Positions 1 to 6,701 of a DNA stretch of 64,000 bases are shown here, piece by piece (position 1 is the stretch's first letter; every line of letters begins with the position of its first letter). Source of the DNA: Micromonospora sp. WMMA1947. GTDB lineage: Bacteria > Actinomycetota > Actinomycetes > Mycobacteriales > Micromonosporaceae. The stretch covers positions 868,001 through 932,000 of the forward strand of contig NZ_CP114909.1 in NCBI RefSeq assembly GCF_027497355.1, read 5' to 3'. A program made the translations under genes and the position numbers. Below the pieces are notes generated by a model. It had not been told where the DNA came from. It did not search any database and saw nothing but the letters and a program-made list of their open reading frames with translations.

Positions 1-384
1 GCCGGTACGGGAGCAGAGCAGCGCGCCGGTGCCGGTGACGATGCCGGCGGCGAACAGGCCCGCCACCAGCGGAGTGTGGGGCAGGCCGAGCCCGCCGAGC
101 CGTTCCACCGTCCACACCGCACGGCCGAGCGCGGCGAGCATCATGGTGGCGGCCAGCAGTTCCCAGAACCGGCGCAACGTGGCCGGCTGCCGTCGCGCCG
201 CGCCGACGCAGAGAACCGCCGCCCAACTCGACACCGCCATCGCGCCCACGTCGCTCACGAGCGCCGCGCCCGGCAGCCGGGCGGCCAGCCAGACCATCTC
301 ACCGAGTACGACGACAGCGGCCGCGACAAGTCCGACACGGCCGACGAGCGGATGACGGGCCGGCGCCGCGGCGGCGAGGCTCAC
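1..384 (-). CDS. Integral membrane protein, N-terminal part (cut by window edge)
   Basis: This reading frame is open from a GTG at 384 down to base 1, so 128 N-terminal residues are visible and the C-terminus lies outside the window. The translation is strongly hydrophobic, with about four membrane segments (near residues 16-35, 40-57, 70-86 and 103-122) joined by short Arg-rich loops, as in an N-terminal membrane sensor or an integral membrane protein. No catalytic motif lies in the visible part. Such N-termini often precede GGDEF/EAL signalling domains in actinomycetes, but nothing here proves that. The start is the first in-frame GTG after the upstream gap and has no clear Shine-Dalgarno (SD) sequence. 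Confidence 0.5.
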   Translation of the reverse strand, partial: MSLAAAAPARHPLVGRVGLVAAAVVVLGEMVWLAARLPGAALVSDVGAMAVSSWAAVLCVGAARRQPATLRRFWELLAATMMLAALGRAVWTVERLGGLGLPHTPLVAGLFAAGIVTGTGALLCSRTG

Positions 385-513
385 GTCGTGCTGGGATACA
401 ACGATGCGCTCCGGCTCTCTTCCAGACGTGCACCCTCGACGACGAGGACCGGACGACGGACGGCGCAAGCCTAGCCAGCGCCGGGGACTGCCGCCAGACT
501 CGACGACTGTCGG

Positions 514-1011
514 TCAGCGGACCGCAGGCGGGTGCCGGTAGAGGGAGACCAGGACGCCGTAGCGCGCCTGTCCCGGCGGCGCCTCCTCCGCCTCGCCCAC
601 GAGTTCGTCCAGCGTGGACCGCAGGCGCCGGGCCTGGGCCGGGGTGAGCCGCAGGTGCCGCAGGTGTACGAGCGGGTCGGGGTCGCCGGCGAGTTCCTCG
701 GCGTACGCGCCCAGCAGGGCCGCGGTGGCGCCCGCGTCGGTGTCGGCGCCGACGAGGCGGCGGAACGTGCGCTCGTGGTAGCGCTCGGTGCCGCCCCGGA
801 CCTGGCGGCTGTGCGCCGGGCGGACCATGCCGGCCTCGGTCAGCACCCCGAGGTGGTGGGCCACCGTGCCCTTCGCCGCGCCGAGGCGGGTGGCGAGCTG
901 GCTGAGCGTGGCGGGTCCGCCTCCGAGCGCGAACAGCAGCCGGTGCCGGAACGGGTGGGCCAGCGCCTTGAACTGGGCCGGTTCGCGGATCTCCAGCGGA
1001 TCGTCGGTCAC
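514..1011 (-). CDS. ArsR-like winged-helix transcriptional regulator
   Basis: This is a 165-residue cytoplasmic DNA-binding protein. Residues about 12-75 form an ArsR/HTH_20 winged helix: a FKALAHPFRHRLLFAL helix, then the LSQLATRLGAAKGTVAHHL recognition region and a wing with RGGTERYHER. The C-terminal half is helical, Arg/Leu-rich and of unknown ligand specificity. No metal-binding CxC motif is present, so it is not a classic metal sensor. It starts with GTG at 1011 and is divergent from the S41 peptidase gene at 1089. The 77-bp gap holds overlapping inverted repeats, so it probably controls itself and perhaps the peptidase gene (inference). Confidence 0.8.
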   Translation of the reverse strand: MTDDPLEIREPAQFKALAHPFRHRLLFALGGGPATLSQLATRLGAAKGTVAHHLGVLTEAGMVRPAHSRQVRGGTERYHERTFRRLVGADTDAGATAALLGAYAEELAGDPDPLVHLRHLRLTPAQARRLRSTLDELVGEAEEAPPGQARYGVLVSLYRHPPAVR

Positions 1012-1015
1012 CGTG

Positions 1016-1046
1016 AAAGCGTCTAGCTCTCTTGACGCTTTGTCAA
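1016..1046. promoter_or_regulatory. Overlapping inverted repeats in a divergent promoter region
   Basis: Two perfect inverted repeats overlap here. AAAGCGTC (1016-1023) pairs with GACGCTTT (1034-1041), and TTGAC (1032-1036) pairs with GTCAA (1042-1046). On the minus strand a TTGACA -35-like box lies within the second repeat, and a TAGACG -10-like box ends a few bases before the GTG of the ArsR-like gene, which would fit a leaderless transcript. This is a candidate operator for that regulator; binding is inferred, not shown. Confidence 0.5.
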
Positions 1047-1088
1047 CCGCCTGCTCTACTGCCCATCATCGCGAGAACGGGGGAGCCG

Positions 1089-2042
1089 ATGCGTCCGGAC
1101 GAGATCACGAGCATCGTCGAGCGGGCCGCCGGCCTGGTCGCCGACGAGTACGTCCTTCCCGACGTCGCCGACCGGGTCGCCGGCCACCTGCGCGAGCGCC
1201 TGCGCGCCGGGGCGTACGCCGGGGCGGACGACCCCGCCACGCTCGGCGCGCTCGTCACCGCCGACCTCCAGTCGGCCAACGGCGACCTGCACCTGCGGCT
1301 CAAGCACCACGAACAGCCCCTGTCCGACAAGGCCGACGACCCGACCGGGGAGCACTTCGCGCGCCTCGCCGCGCTCGGCATGGGCGGCGTGACCCGGGTG
1401 CAACGGCTACCGGGCAACGTCGGGCTGCTGGAGATCCAGCCGTACGTGTTCCCGCCCGACCTGGCCGGCGACGCGCTGACCGCCGCGCTGCGGCTGCTCG
1501 CCGGCACCGACGCGCTCCTGCTCGACCTGCGCGGCACCGAGGGCGGCAGCCCGGACGGGGTGGCGCTGATCTGCGGCTGGTTCTTCGCCGAGCCGACGCA
1601 CCTGCACACCATGCACGAGCGCTCCGGCGCCACCCGCCAGTTCTTCAGCGCCGCCTGGCTGCCGGTCCCCCGGTACGCCCCGGACAAGCCGGTGCACGTG
1701 CTCACCGGTCCGGCCACGTTCTCCGGTGGCGAGGAACTGGCGTACGACCTTCAGCAGTTCGGCCGGGCCACAGTGGTCGGTGAGCCCACCCGGGGCGGCG
1801 CGCACCCCCGGATCGGGCACCGGCTGCACCCGCACCTGGAACTGACGGTGCCGGTGGCCCGGCCCGTGCACGCGGCGAGCGGCACCAACTGGGAGGGCTG
1901 CGGCGTCGCCCCGGACGTCGCGACCCCTGTCGGCCGGGCGCGCGACGTCGCGTACCGAAGGAGCCTGGAGGCGCTGCTGGCGGCGGACCCGGACCGGCCG
2001 ACGGCGGCCGAGGCGCGGACGGCCCTCGCCGCCCTGGGCTGA
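1089..2042 (+). CDS. S41 family (C-terminal-processing-like) peptidase
   Basis: This 317-residue serine peptidase has the S41/tricorn-core fold signature. A helical N-terminal domain (about 1-100) is followed by the catalytic core. The core has ALLLDLRGTEGG (about 142-153), the nucleophile motif TFSGGEE with Ser212, and GEPTRGG with Glu232, then a C-terminal strand ending in GVAPDV, typical of the family. There is no PDZ domain and no signal peptide, so it is the short cytoplasmic type often annotated as S41 or IRBP-like hydrolase. ATG 1089 is chosen because a GGGGGAG SD element lies just upstream; the frame extends back to a TTG at 1032 with no support. Its substrate is unknown. Confidence 0.85.
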   Translation: MRPDEITSIVERAAGLVADEYVLPDVADRVAGHLRERLRAGAYAGADDPATLGALVTADLQSANGDLHLRLKHHEQPLSDKADDPTGEHFARLAALGMGGVTRVQRLPGNVGLLEIQPYVFPPDLAGDALTAALRLLAGTDALLLDLRGTEGGSPDGVALICGWFFAEPTHLHTMHERSGATRQFFSAAWLPVPRYAPDKPVHVLTGPATFSGGEELAYDLQQFGRATVVGEPTRGGAHPRIGHRLHPHLELTVPVARPVHAASGTNWEGCGVAPDVATPVGRARDVAYRRSLEALLAADPDRPTAAEARTALAALG

Positions 2043-2052
2043 GCCACGCGGG

Positions 2053-3558
2053 TCAGGACCAGTCCTCCGCCGGGGCCGGGTCCGGCGGCGCGGCGGCCGT
2101 GCCGGGCGGTCCGCCGTGCGTCCACGGCGTCTCCTCCGGCGCCGGGAACGCGCCACCCGGCAGGAACCCGTCGGACAGGCTGGTCAGGCAGATCCGCTCG
2201 CCCACCTCGGGGACGCTGCCCGGCGGCGCGGTCAGCCCCCGGCCCATCCCGCCGGACAGCTCCAGCACCACCTCGGTCTTGCCGTCGCCCCCGGGCGTCA
2301 CGAACACGACAGTCGCCTTCTGCGCCGGGCGGGCCGGGGAGTACAGCGTCGCGCCCGCCGGCATCGGCACCGGCTCGGTGGTGACCACCTGGATGCGCGG
2401 GCGCAGCACCGGGCGCCTGCCGGAGTCGTCCACCCGCGCCGGATCGGCCAGCGTCACCTCGCCCACGAACGCCTCCCCGGACAGCCGGTGCTCGGCCATC
2501 ACCAGCGGATCGTCGTAGGCGCGCTGCACCGCCCACGCGGTCGACGCGCGTTCCAGCCGCTGCAACCGCAGCGCCGCCGCCACCGCGCCGTCGCGCCTCG
2601 GCTGCGGACCGCCCCCGGCGTCGACGTGCTCGGCGTGCGCGGTGAACGCGTCCCGGTCACCGGCCCACCGGCCGGTCACCCGCGCGCCGGCCGGCAGCGT
2701 CCGCAACAGGCCGACGCCGCGCCACATCAGCTCCCAGGTGGGCGCGAGCTGGTCCCGCAACAGACCGGCGAGCTCGTCGTACGCGGCCGCGCGCCCGACC
2801 GGGTCGTCCTCGGCCCGGGTGTACGCCTCGATCGCCGGGGCGAGCCGCCGGTTGTCGAAGTCCGGGTCGGTCGCCGGACCGGCAGGTGGGCAGTGTTCCG
2901 GGTCCTCGGCGCGGGCCGCCGCCTCGGCACCGGTCATCCCCGGAGGCGGGTCGAGCCAGCCCAGCACCGCCGGCAGATGCAGATCCTCCACCACGCTCTG
3001 CCCGGTCGCCCAGTGCAGCGTCAGCGCGTCGGTCAGCGCCAGCAACGCCGACGAGCCGGGCTGCTCGGCGCGCTCGGCGAAGAACGTCAGCCAGCGGCCC
3101 AGCAGCGGCACCGACGGGTGCACCGGATAGTCCCCGTCGGTGCGGCGGAACCGGGTCGAGCGGCCGAACAGCCGCAGGAACGTGATCCCGGCCGGGTTCG
3201 GCACCAGCAGTTGCGGCGCGTCCACGTACCGGTGGCGGACGTCGCGACCGCGGTCCACCGGCACCGCCTCGGTCAGGTCGCGGAACTCGTCCAGGTACGG
3301 CAGCACGATCCCGGCCAGCTCGGCGGCGAATGCGAACCGCTCGTCCCGGTTGCGCGGCTGCGGCACCACGAGCAACCGGGCCTCGTCGGGAGCGGCACCC
3401 ACCATCGCCGCCAGCGGGGCGTTCGCCTCACCTGCGAGCGCGAGCGGCACCACCACCAGCGGCCGCTCCGACAGGTGCAGGTGGCGAACCGTGGCCACCG
3501 GCTGGGCCCGCCCGGCGGCGACCGCCTGCGCCCGGGCGAGCGCGCGAAGCGTACTCAC
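2053..3558 (-). CDS. Conserved protein of unknown function, partner of the Cas4-like nuclease
   Basis: This protein of about 501 residues is not recognised. It starts at a GTG (3558) whose last two bases and the following A form the TGA that ends a 14-codon ORF made by a local duplication. No signal peptide, membrane segment, Walker motif or helicase motif is visible. The N-terminal part has alternating hydrophobic strands (ERPLVVVPLALAGEA, ARLLVVPQPRNRDER). The middle is helical, with many Trp residues. The C-terminal 120 residues look beta-rich (RPRIQVVTTEPVP, GATLYSPARPAQKATVVF) and end in a Pro/Ala tail. It follows the nuclease gene directly, so the two are probably co-transcribed and may act on the same DNA substrate (inference). 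Confidence 0.7.
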   Translation of the reverse strand: MSTLRALARAQAVAAGRAQPVATVRHLHLSERPLVVVPLALAGEANAPLAAMVGAAPDEARLLVVPQPRNRDERFAFAAELAGIVLPYLDEFRDLTEAVPVDRGRDVRHRYVDAPQLLVPNPAGITFLRLFGRSTRFRRTDGDYPVHPSVPLLGRWLTFFAERAEQPGSSALLALTDALTLHWATGQSVVEDLHLPAVLGWLDPPPGMTGAEAAARAEDPEHCPPAGPATDPDFDNRRLAPAIEAYTRAEDDPVGRAAAYDELAGLLRDQLAPTWELMWRGVGLLRTLPAGARVTGRWAGDRDAFTAHAEHVDAGGGPQPRRDGAVAAALRLQRLERASTAWAVQRAYDDPLVMAEHRLSGEAFVGEVTLADPARVDDSGRRPVLRPRIQVVTTEPVPMPAGATLYSPARPAQKATVVFVTPGGDGKTEVVLELSGGMGRGLTAPPGSVPEVGERICLTSLSDGFLPGGAFPAPEETPWTHGGPPGTAAAPPDPAPAEDWS

Positions 3559-3629
3559 GCGGGGTGTCCGGCGAGGGCGTCGGCGCGCAGCGTACTCATG
3601 CGGTCTGTCCGGCGAGAGCGTCGGCGCGC
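3548..3629. repeat. 41-bp tandem duplication at a gene junction
   Basis: Bases 3548-3588 and 3589-3629 are adjacent direct copies of the same 41 bp, with 37 matches by eye. Each copy carries the last codons of the nuclease gene (encoding RADALAG), a stop, and the first codons of the downstream gene (encoding STLR). In the upstream copy the stop overlaps ATG 3599, which opens a 14-codon ORF ending at 3555. In the downstream copy the equivalent stop overlaps GTG 3558. The original ATGA coupling was apparently duplicated, leaving a mini-ORF between the two genes. Confidence 0.85.
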
Positions 3630-4666
3630 AGGCGCGCGGCGGCCCGCAGCAGCGCGGCGGCCTCCGCCTGCTCCGGTTCGGGCGCGGCCACGCCCTCGGC
3701 GAGCGCCAGCACGTCGGCGACCTCCTCGACGCCGCCCAGCGCCTCGCGGACCGGCCGGCCCAGCGCCCCGGTCTGCCCGCGCGCCTCGTGCCGGCAGAAG
3801 TACGCCAGCTCGCAGGCGGCCAGGCAGTCCGGCGCGTAGCGCGCGGGCACCTGGTGCAGCGCGGCGGCGAGCGTGGCCGGATCGGCCGCCGGGTCGACGG
3901 TGAACCCGGCCGGTACGGCGGCGAGCAGCTCCTCGACCCGGGCCATCCGGGCCAGTTGACGGCGCAGCACCAGCAGCTGCCGGCGCACGTCCAGCAGGCT
4001 GGCCACCGGCCGGTTGGCGAAGTCGCGCGGGCAGACCAGCACCACCTCGTGCGACACCAGCTCCGGGTCACGTCCCTCGGCGGCGAGCAGCTCGCGCAGC
4101 GCCAGCACGTAGACGGCGGACTGGATCGCGGCGGCGGCCACCTTGCCCGGGTCGGCCTGCCCGTCGATCACCGGGAACGACTTGATCTCCACGACGTGGA
4201 ACCGGCCGGCCAGCCGCGCCGCGACCAGGTCCGGTTCCAGGTGCACCCGGGTACCCGCCACGTCCAGGCCGAGCAGCGGATGGTCGAACAACGCCGGGCC
4301 GTCGCCGCTCGCGGTCAGCGCCGCCCGGGACCGCTCCGGCCGGTCCGCGTCCGCACCGAGATCGGTCCAGGTGGCATCCGCCGGGACCGGTACGCCGAGC
4401 CGCTCCGCGACCAGGCGCAGCAGTTCCTTCCCGCCGTCGGCCTTGACCTGGGCCTCGAAGGCGTTGCCCCGGGTGATCGCGAAACGGGACTGGCCGAACC
4501 GGGCCGGGAAGCCGAGCCGCTCGGCGAGCGCCGGCTTATCCGCGCCGGCGCTGTCCAGCACCGCGCGGCGGGTGCAGCCGGGGTTGCCGGTCAGCGCGGC
4601 GATGGTACGGGCGTTGTGCCGCCGGGGCGGCTCACCACCCCTGATCCGTGCCAGCCGATCTTCCAC
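3596..4666 (-). CDS. Cas4/AddB/RecB-like PD-(D/E)XK nuclease with a four-cysteine Fe-S signature
   Basis: This 356-residue protein shows the RecB-family nuclease motifs in order: GNAFEAQV with Glu71, LEPDLV with Asp146, VEIKS with Glu160 and Lys162, and the QSAVY motif with Gln182 and Tyr186. One Cys (Cys31) lies before the nuclease core and three follow it as Cys281-x3-Cys285-x5-Cys291. That is the layout of the 4Fe-4S clamp of Cas4, AddB and Dna2. It should cut or resect DNA. No CRISPR array, cas gene or helicase is nearby. GTG 4666 is chosen because upstream in-frame codons run into the 4678-4730 repeat. The downstream partner gene follows through a duplicated stop/start junction. Confidence 0.75.
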   Translation of the reverse strand: MEDRLARIRGGEPPRRHNARTIAALTGNPGCTRRAVLDSAGADKPALAERLGFPARFGQSRFAITRGNAFEAQVKADGGKELLRLVAERLGVPVPADATWTDLGADADRPERSRAALTASGDGPALFDHPLLGLDVAGTRVHLEPDLVAARLAGRFHVVEIKSFPVIDGQADPGKVAAAAIQSAVYVLALRELLAAEGRDPELVSHEVVLVCPRDFANRPVASLLDVRRQLLVLRRQLARMARVEELLAAVPAGFTVDPAADPATLAAALHQVPARYAPDCLAACELAYFCRHEARGQTGALGRPVREALGGVEEVADVLALAEGVAAPEPEQAEAAALLRAAARLRADALAGQTA

Positions 4667-4677
4667 CCGATGAAGTG

Positions 4678-4730
4678 TAAGGAAGGGCCCCTTGTTAACG
4701 CCTCCGGTAGAGGAAGGGCCCCTTGTTAAC
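4678..4730 (+). repeat. Dispersed intergenic repeat, copy A
   Basis: Two near-identical units, AAGGAAGGGCCCCTTGTTAAC (split by reading as AAGGAAGGG-CCCC-TTGTTAAC) and GAGGAAGGG-CCCC-TTGTTAAC, are joined by GCCTCCGGTA. The unit contains a GGGCCC palindrome. An inverted, slightly diverged copy lies at 5181-5233. The element sits just upstream of the nuclease start codon. It looks like a member of a repeat family scattered between genes; I know of similar strings in Micromonospora genomes but cannot verify that here. Confidence 0.8.
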
Positions 4731-4917
4731 ACGGCGCGTCAGCGGTCGGCGGAGCGGTTCCAGGGCGAGCGCGGGGACTGCGCGCCCGCGACGCGACGAC
4801 GCCGGCGGCGGTGCCGAAGGCCGGGCGTGCAGGGCGGGCGGGCCGCGGTGTGCACCGGTACGGCGACCGGGGTGTCCGGCTGGCGGCCGATCAGCCAGAA
4901 GAGGAAACGGGTCACTG

Positions 4918-5151
4918 TCAGCCGACCGGGAGGCGCTGGGCCTCGGCGCGGGAGATGTCGTACTCGGCGCCGCAGAACGTGCACTGCTGCGCGTACCGGG
5001 TGCGCAGCGGGATCAGCGGGATGAAGAAGAGGCTGAACTTGGTGACCCGGCGGGTGATCACCTGGGCGGCCTGGTTGCCGCAGTTGCGGCAGACCTCGGT
5101 GACGACGCCGGACCGGACGACCTTGGTCCGCAGCCCGAAGATGAAGAACAT
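4918..5151 (-). CDS. Small zinc-ribbon protein
   Basis: This 77-residue protein opens with the short hydrophobic stretch MFFIFGLRTK. It has two CxxC pairs, CRNCG (about residues 21-25) and CTFCG (about 57-61), with a hydrophobic FSLFFIPLIPL segment between them. This is the pattern of the short actinobacterial zinc-ribbon family (zinc_ribbon_15-like): one zinc bound by four cysteines, possibly at the membrane. Its function is unknown. It is the only credible gene between the inverted repeats at 4678-4730 and 5181-5233; the stretch 4731-4917 shows no gene. Confidence 0.75.
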   Translation of the reverse strand: MFFIFGLRTKVVRSGVVTEVCRNCGNQAAQVITRRVTKFSLFFIPLIPLRTRYAQQCTFCGAEYDISRAEAQRLPVG

Positions 5152-5180
5152 CGCCCGGCATTACCCACCCGGGGCCTGTG

Positions 5181-5233
5181 TTAAAAGGGGCCCCCTCCTC
5201 TACCGGAGGCGTTAAGAGGGGGCCCTTCCTTAC
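5181..5233 (-). repeat. Dispersed intergenic repeat, copy B (inverted)
   Basis: Read on the minus strand this is copy A again: GTAAGGAAGGGCCCCC, TCTTAAC, GCCTCCGGTAGAGGA and a second GGGGCCCC unit ending TTTTAA. Copies A and B face each other across about 450 bp that hold the zinc-ribbon gene. The stop codon TAA of the SRPBCC gene (5230-5232) is supplied by the outer end of the element, so the repeat reaches into a coding sequence. Confidence 0.8.
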
Positions 5234-6057
5234 AGCCAGATGGGCTTCCAGTCGGGGACCTCGTGGAAGCGGCGCAGCTCGGCCCACCCGGCCACGTTGC
5301 CGCTCCAGGCCGCGTACGGCGGGTTGCCCTCGTCGAAGCCGGACTGCACGAACGTCAGCTTCGTCCTGCCGTCGGACTCCGCCAGTTCCCAGGACGTCAC
5401 GCCGACCGGTCCCCAGTCGATGGACATCGCCCGCCCCGGCGTCACGTCGAACACCTTCGCGGCCTCACCGGCGTCGAGGCCGCCCATCGCGTACCGGCCG
5501 CCCTCCCAGGGCTCGACTCCGACCGGGTAGCCGAACCAGGCGGTGACCTGCTCGGAGTCGGTGAGCGACGCCCACACCTTGTCCATCGGCGCGTCGATGA
5601 CCACCTCACCGCGCAGGTCGGCGGAGGTGAAGTCGGTACGCGGCAGCAGCGGCCGGCCGTCCAGGTGGTCGTTGAGATGGGCGATCGCCAGGTACCAGTA
5701 CGTCTGGAGCACGCCCCGGATGCTGCTGCCGCTCATCGCCTCCTCGTAGTCGAAGTGGCTCTGCCGCAGCGTGAGTATCGTGCCGTCGCCATCGGGCTCC
5801 AGTTCGAACTCGGTGGTGGTCTCCACGCCGTCGAGCGTCCACGCGAAGCGCAGTGTCCGGTCGTCGACGTGCAGCAGCCGCTGGTGTGGCGCGTCGCCTT
5901 CGGGCGTGTAGCGGCCCCAGAACTCGTACCGCCGGGGCAGCTCGACCTCGGCGTGCTCGGCCAGCCAGACGCGCAGTTCGGCGGGGTCGGTCAGGGCCCG
6001 GCGGACTGTGGCCACGGGTGCGGCGAGGCGGGCGCGGATGGTCATCGGCTCACTCAT
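5230..6057 (-). CDS. SRPBCC (AHSA1-like) protein with two START-like domains
   Basis: This 275-residue cytoplasmic protein has two successive AHSA1/SRPBCC ligand-binding folds. The first (about 5-140) opens with IRARLAAPVATVRRALTDPAELRVWLAEH. The second (about 150-270) opens with VVIDAPMDKVWASLTDSEQVTAWFGYP. Both contain the typical W-rich core and the terminal long-helix region. The family carries small hydrophobic ligands or acts as an Hsp90-activator-like domain; the ligand here is unknown. ATG 6057 overlaps the end of the upstream winged-helix gene by 8 bp, so the two are translationally coupled. ArsR-like regulator plus SRPBCC is a recurrent bacterial gene pair. Confidence 0.85.
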   Translation of the reverse strand: MSEPMTIRARLAAPVATVRRALTDPAELRVWLAEHAEVELPRRYEFWGRYTPEGDAPHQRLLHVDDRTLRFAWTLDGVETTTEFELEPDGDGTILTLRQSHFDYEEAMSGSSIRGVLQTYWYLAIAHLNDHLDGRPLLPRTDFTSADLRGEVVIDAPMDKVWASLTDSEQVTAWFGYPVGVEPWEGGRYAMGGLDAGEAAKVFDVTPGRAMSIDWGPVGVTSWELAESDGRTKLTFVQSGFDEGNPPYAAWSGNVAGWAELRRFHEVPDWKPIWL

Positions 6058-6610
6058 GGGTGTCGCCTTTCGGGTAGCAGGCCACGGCGAGCTTGAAGGC
6101 GTCCCCCTCGGCGCCGCCGTAGCGCGTGAACAGGTCCTGCAGCGTCGTCTGCAGGTCGTGCAGGAACTCCTGCCGCCGCTCGGCGGGCACCCGAATCTCG
6201 CCGGAGACACCGATGGACGGCAGTTCGGGTGCGGCGCGGTCCAGCGCGGCGATGTCGGCCTGGACCTCCTCCATGAGGTCGAGCAGGTAGCCCAGGCTCA
6301 GTTCGTCGCGGGCCCGGCGGGCGCCGCCGATGCGGCCGACGAGGCGGGGCGAGAGCCAGTACGACCGGGCGGCGGCCTGGTAGATGCCCTCGGTGATGCC
6401 GCGCACCTGCCGCTGCGCCACCTGCTCGGCCAGCCCGGCCGCGACGAGCTGCTTGACGTGGTAGTAGACGCGCTGCGGCGTCTGCTCCAGCCGGGCCGCG
6501 ACCTCGGTGCAGGTGCGGGGCTCGGCGAGTTGCCGCAGCACCTCGATGCGCTGCGGCTTGAGCAGGATCTCGGCCTGCTCTCGCTGTTCCAGGTACAGGA
6601 CGTCTCTCAT
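6050..6610 (-). CDS. ArsR-like winged-helix regulator of the SRPBCC operon
   Basis: This 186-residue regulator has a winged helix at about residues 5-75 (QAEILLKPQRIEVLRQL, then RTCTEVAARLEQTPQRVYYHV as helix-turn-helix, then a wing). A helical C-terminal domain of about 100 residues contains GVSGEIRVPAERRQEFLHDL, a pattern seen in regulators that sense small molecules. ATG 6610 is preferred over an in-frame TTG at 6634, because the TTG lies inside the operator palindrome. The gene overlaps the SRPBCC gene. The palindrome 12 bp upstream suggests autoregulation. Confidence 0.85.
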   Translation of the reverse strand: MRDVLYLEQREQAEILLKPQRIEVLRQLAEPRTCTEVAARLEQTPQRVYYHVKQLVAAGLAEQVAQRQVRGITEGIYQAAARSYWLSPRLVGRIGGARRARDELSLGYLLDLMEEVQADIAALDRAAPELPSIGVSGEIRVPAERRQEFLHDLQTTLQDLFTRYGGAEGDAFKLAVACYPKGDTHE

Positions 6611-6621
6611 GGCAAAATCAG

Positions 6622-6648
6622 TTTGTACGTACAAAACTTCCTTGTCAA
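6622..6648 (-). promoter_or_regulatory. Promoter with perfect 14-bp palindromic operator
   Basis: TTTGTACGTACAAA at 6622-6635 is a perfect palindrome. On the minus strand a TTGACA -35 box (6643-6648) lies directly upstream, and the palindrome covers the expected -10 position. A bound repressor would therefore block the promoter of the winged-helix/SRPBCC operon. The natural ligand-responsive binder is the product of the first gene (inference). Confidence 0.75.
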
Positions 6649-6659
6649 TGCCTTCGACG

Positions 6660-6686
6660 AAAGGCCGCGCGGTCCGCGCGGCCTTT
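6660..6686. terminator. Hairpin terminator after tmsB
   Basis: AAAGGCCGCGCG (6660-6671) and CGCGCGGCCTTT (6675-6686) form a perfect 12-bp stem with a 3-nt loop, 15 bp past the tmsB stop on the minus strand. The stem ends in an A/T run. It insulates tmsB transcription from the next promoter. Confidence 0.85.
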
Positions 6687-6701
6687 CGTGGGTACGTCGC
6701 G

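Noticed and set aside
29..474. Plus-strand open frames at the left edge
   Set aside because: They are Arg/Pro/Ala-rich with no fold; the minus-strand frame of the same region reads as a regular membrane protein.
3555..3599. The 14-codon ORF as a functional peptide gene
   Set aside because: It is fully explained by the 41-bp duplication of the flanking gene ends; no independent evidence for a function.
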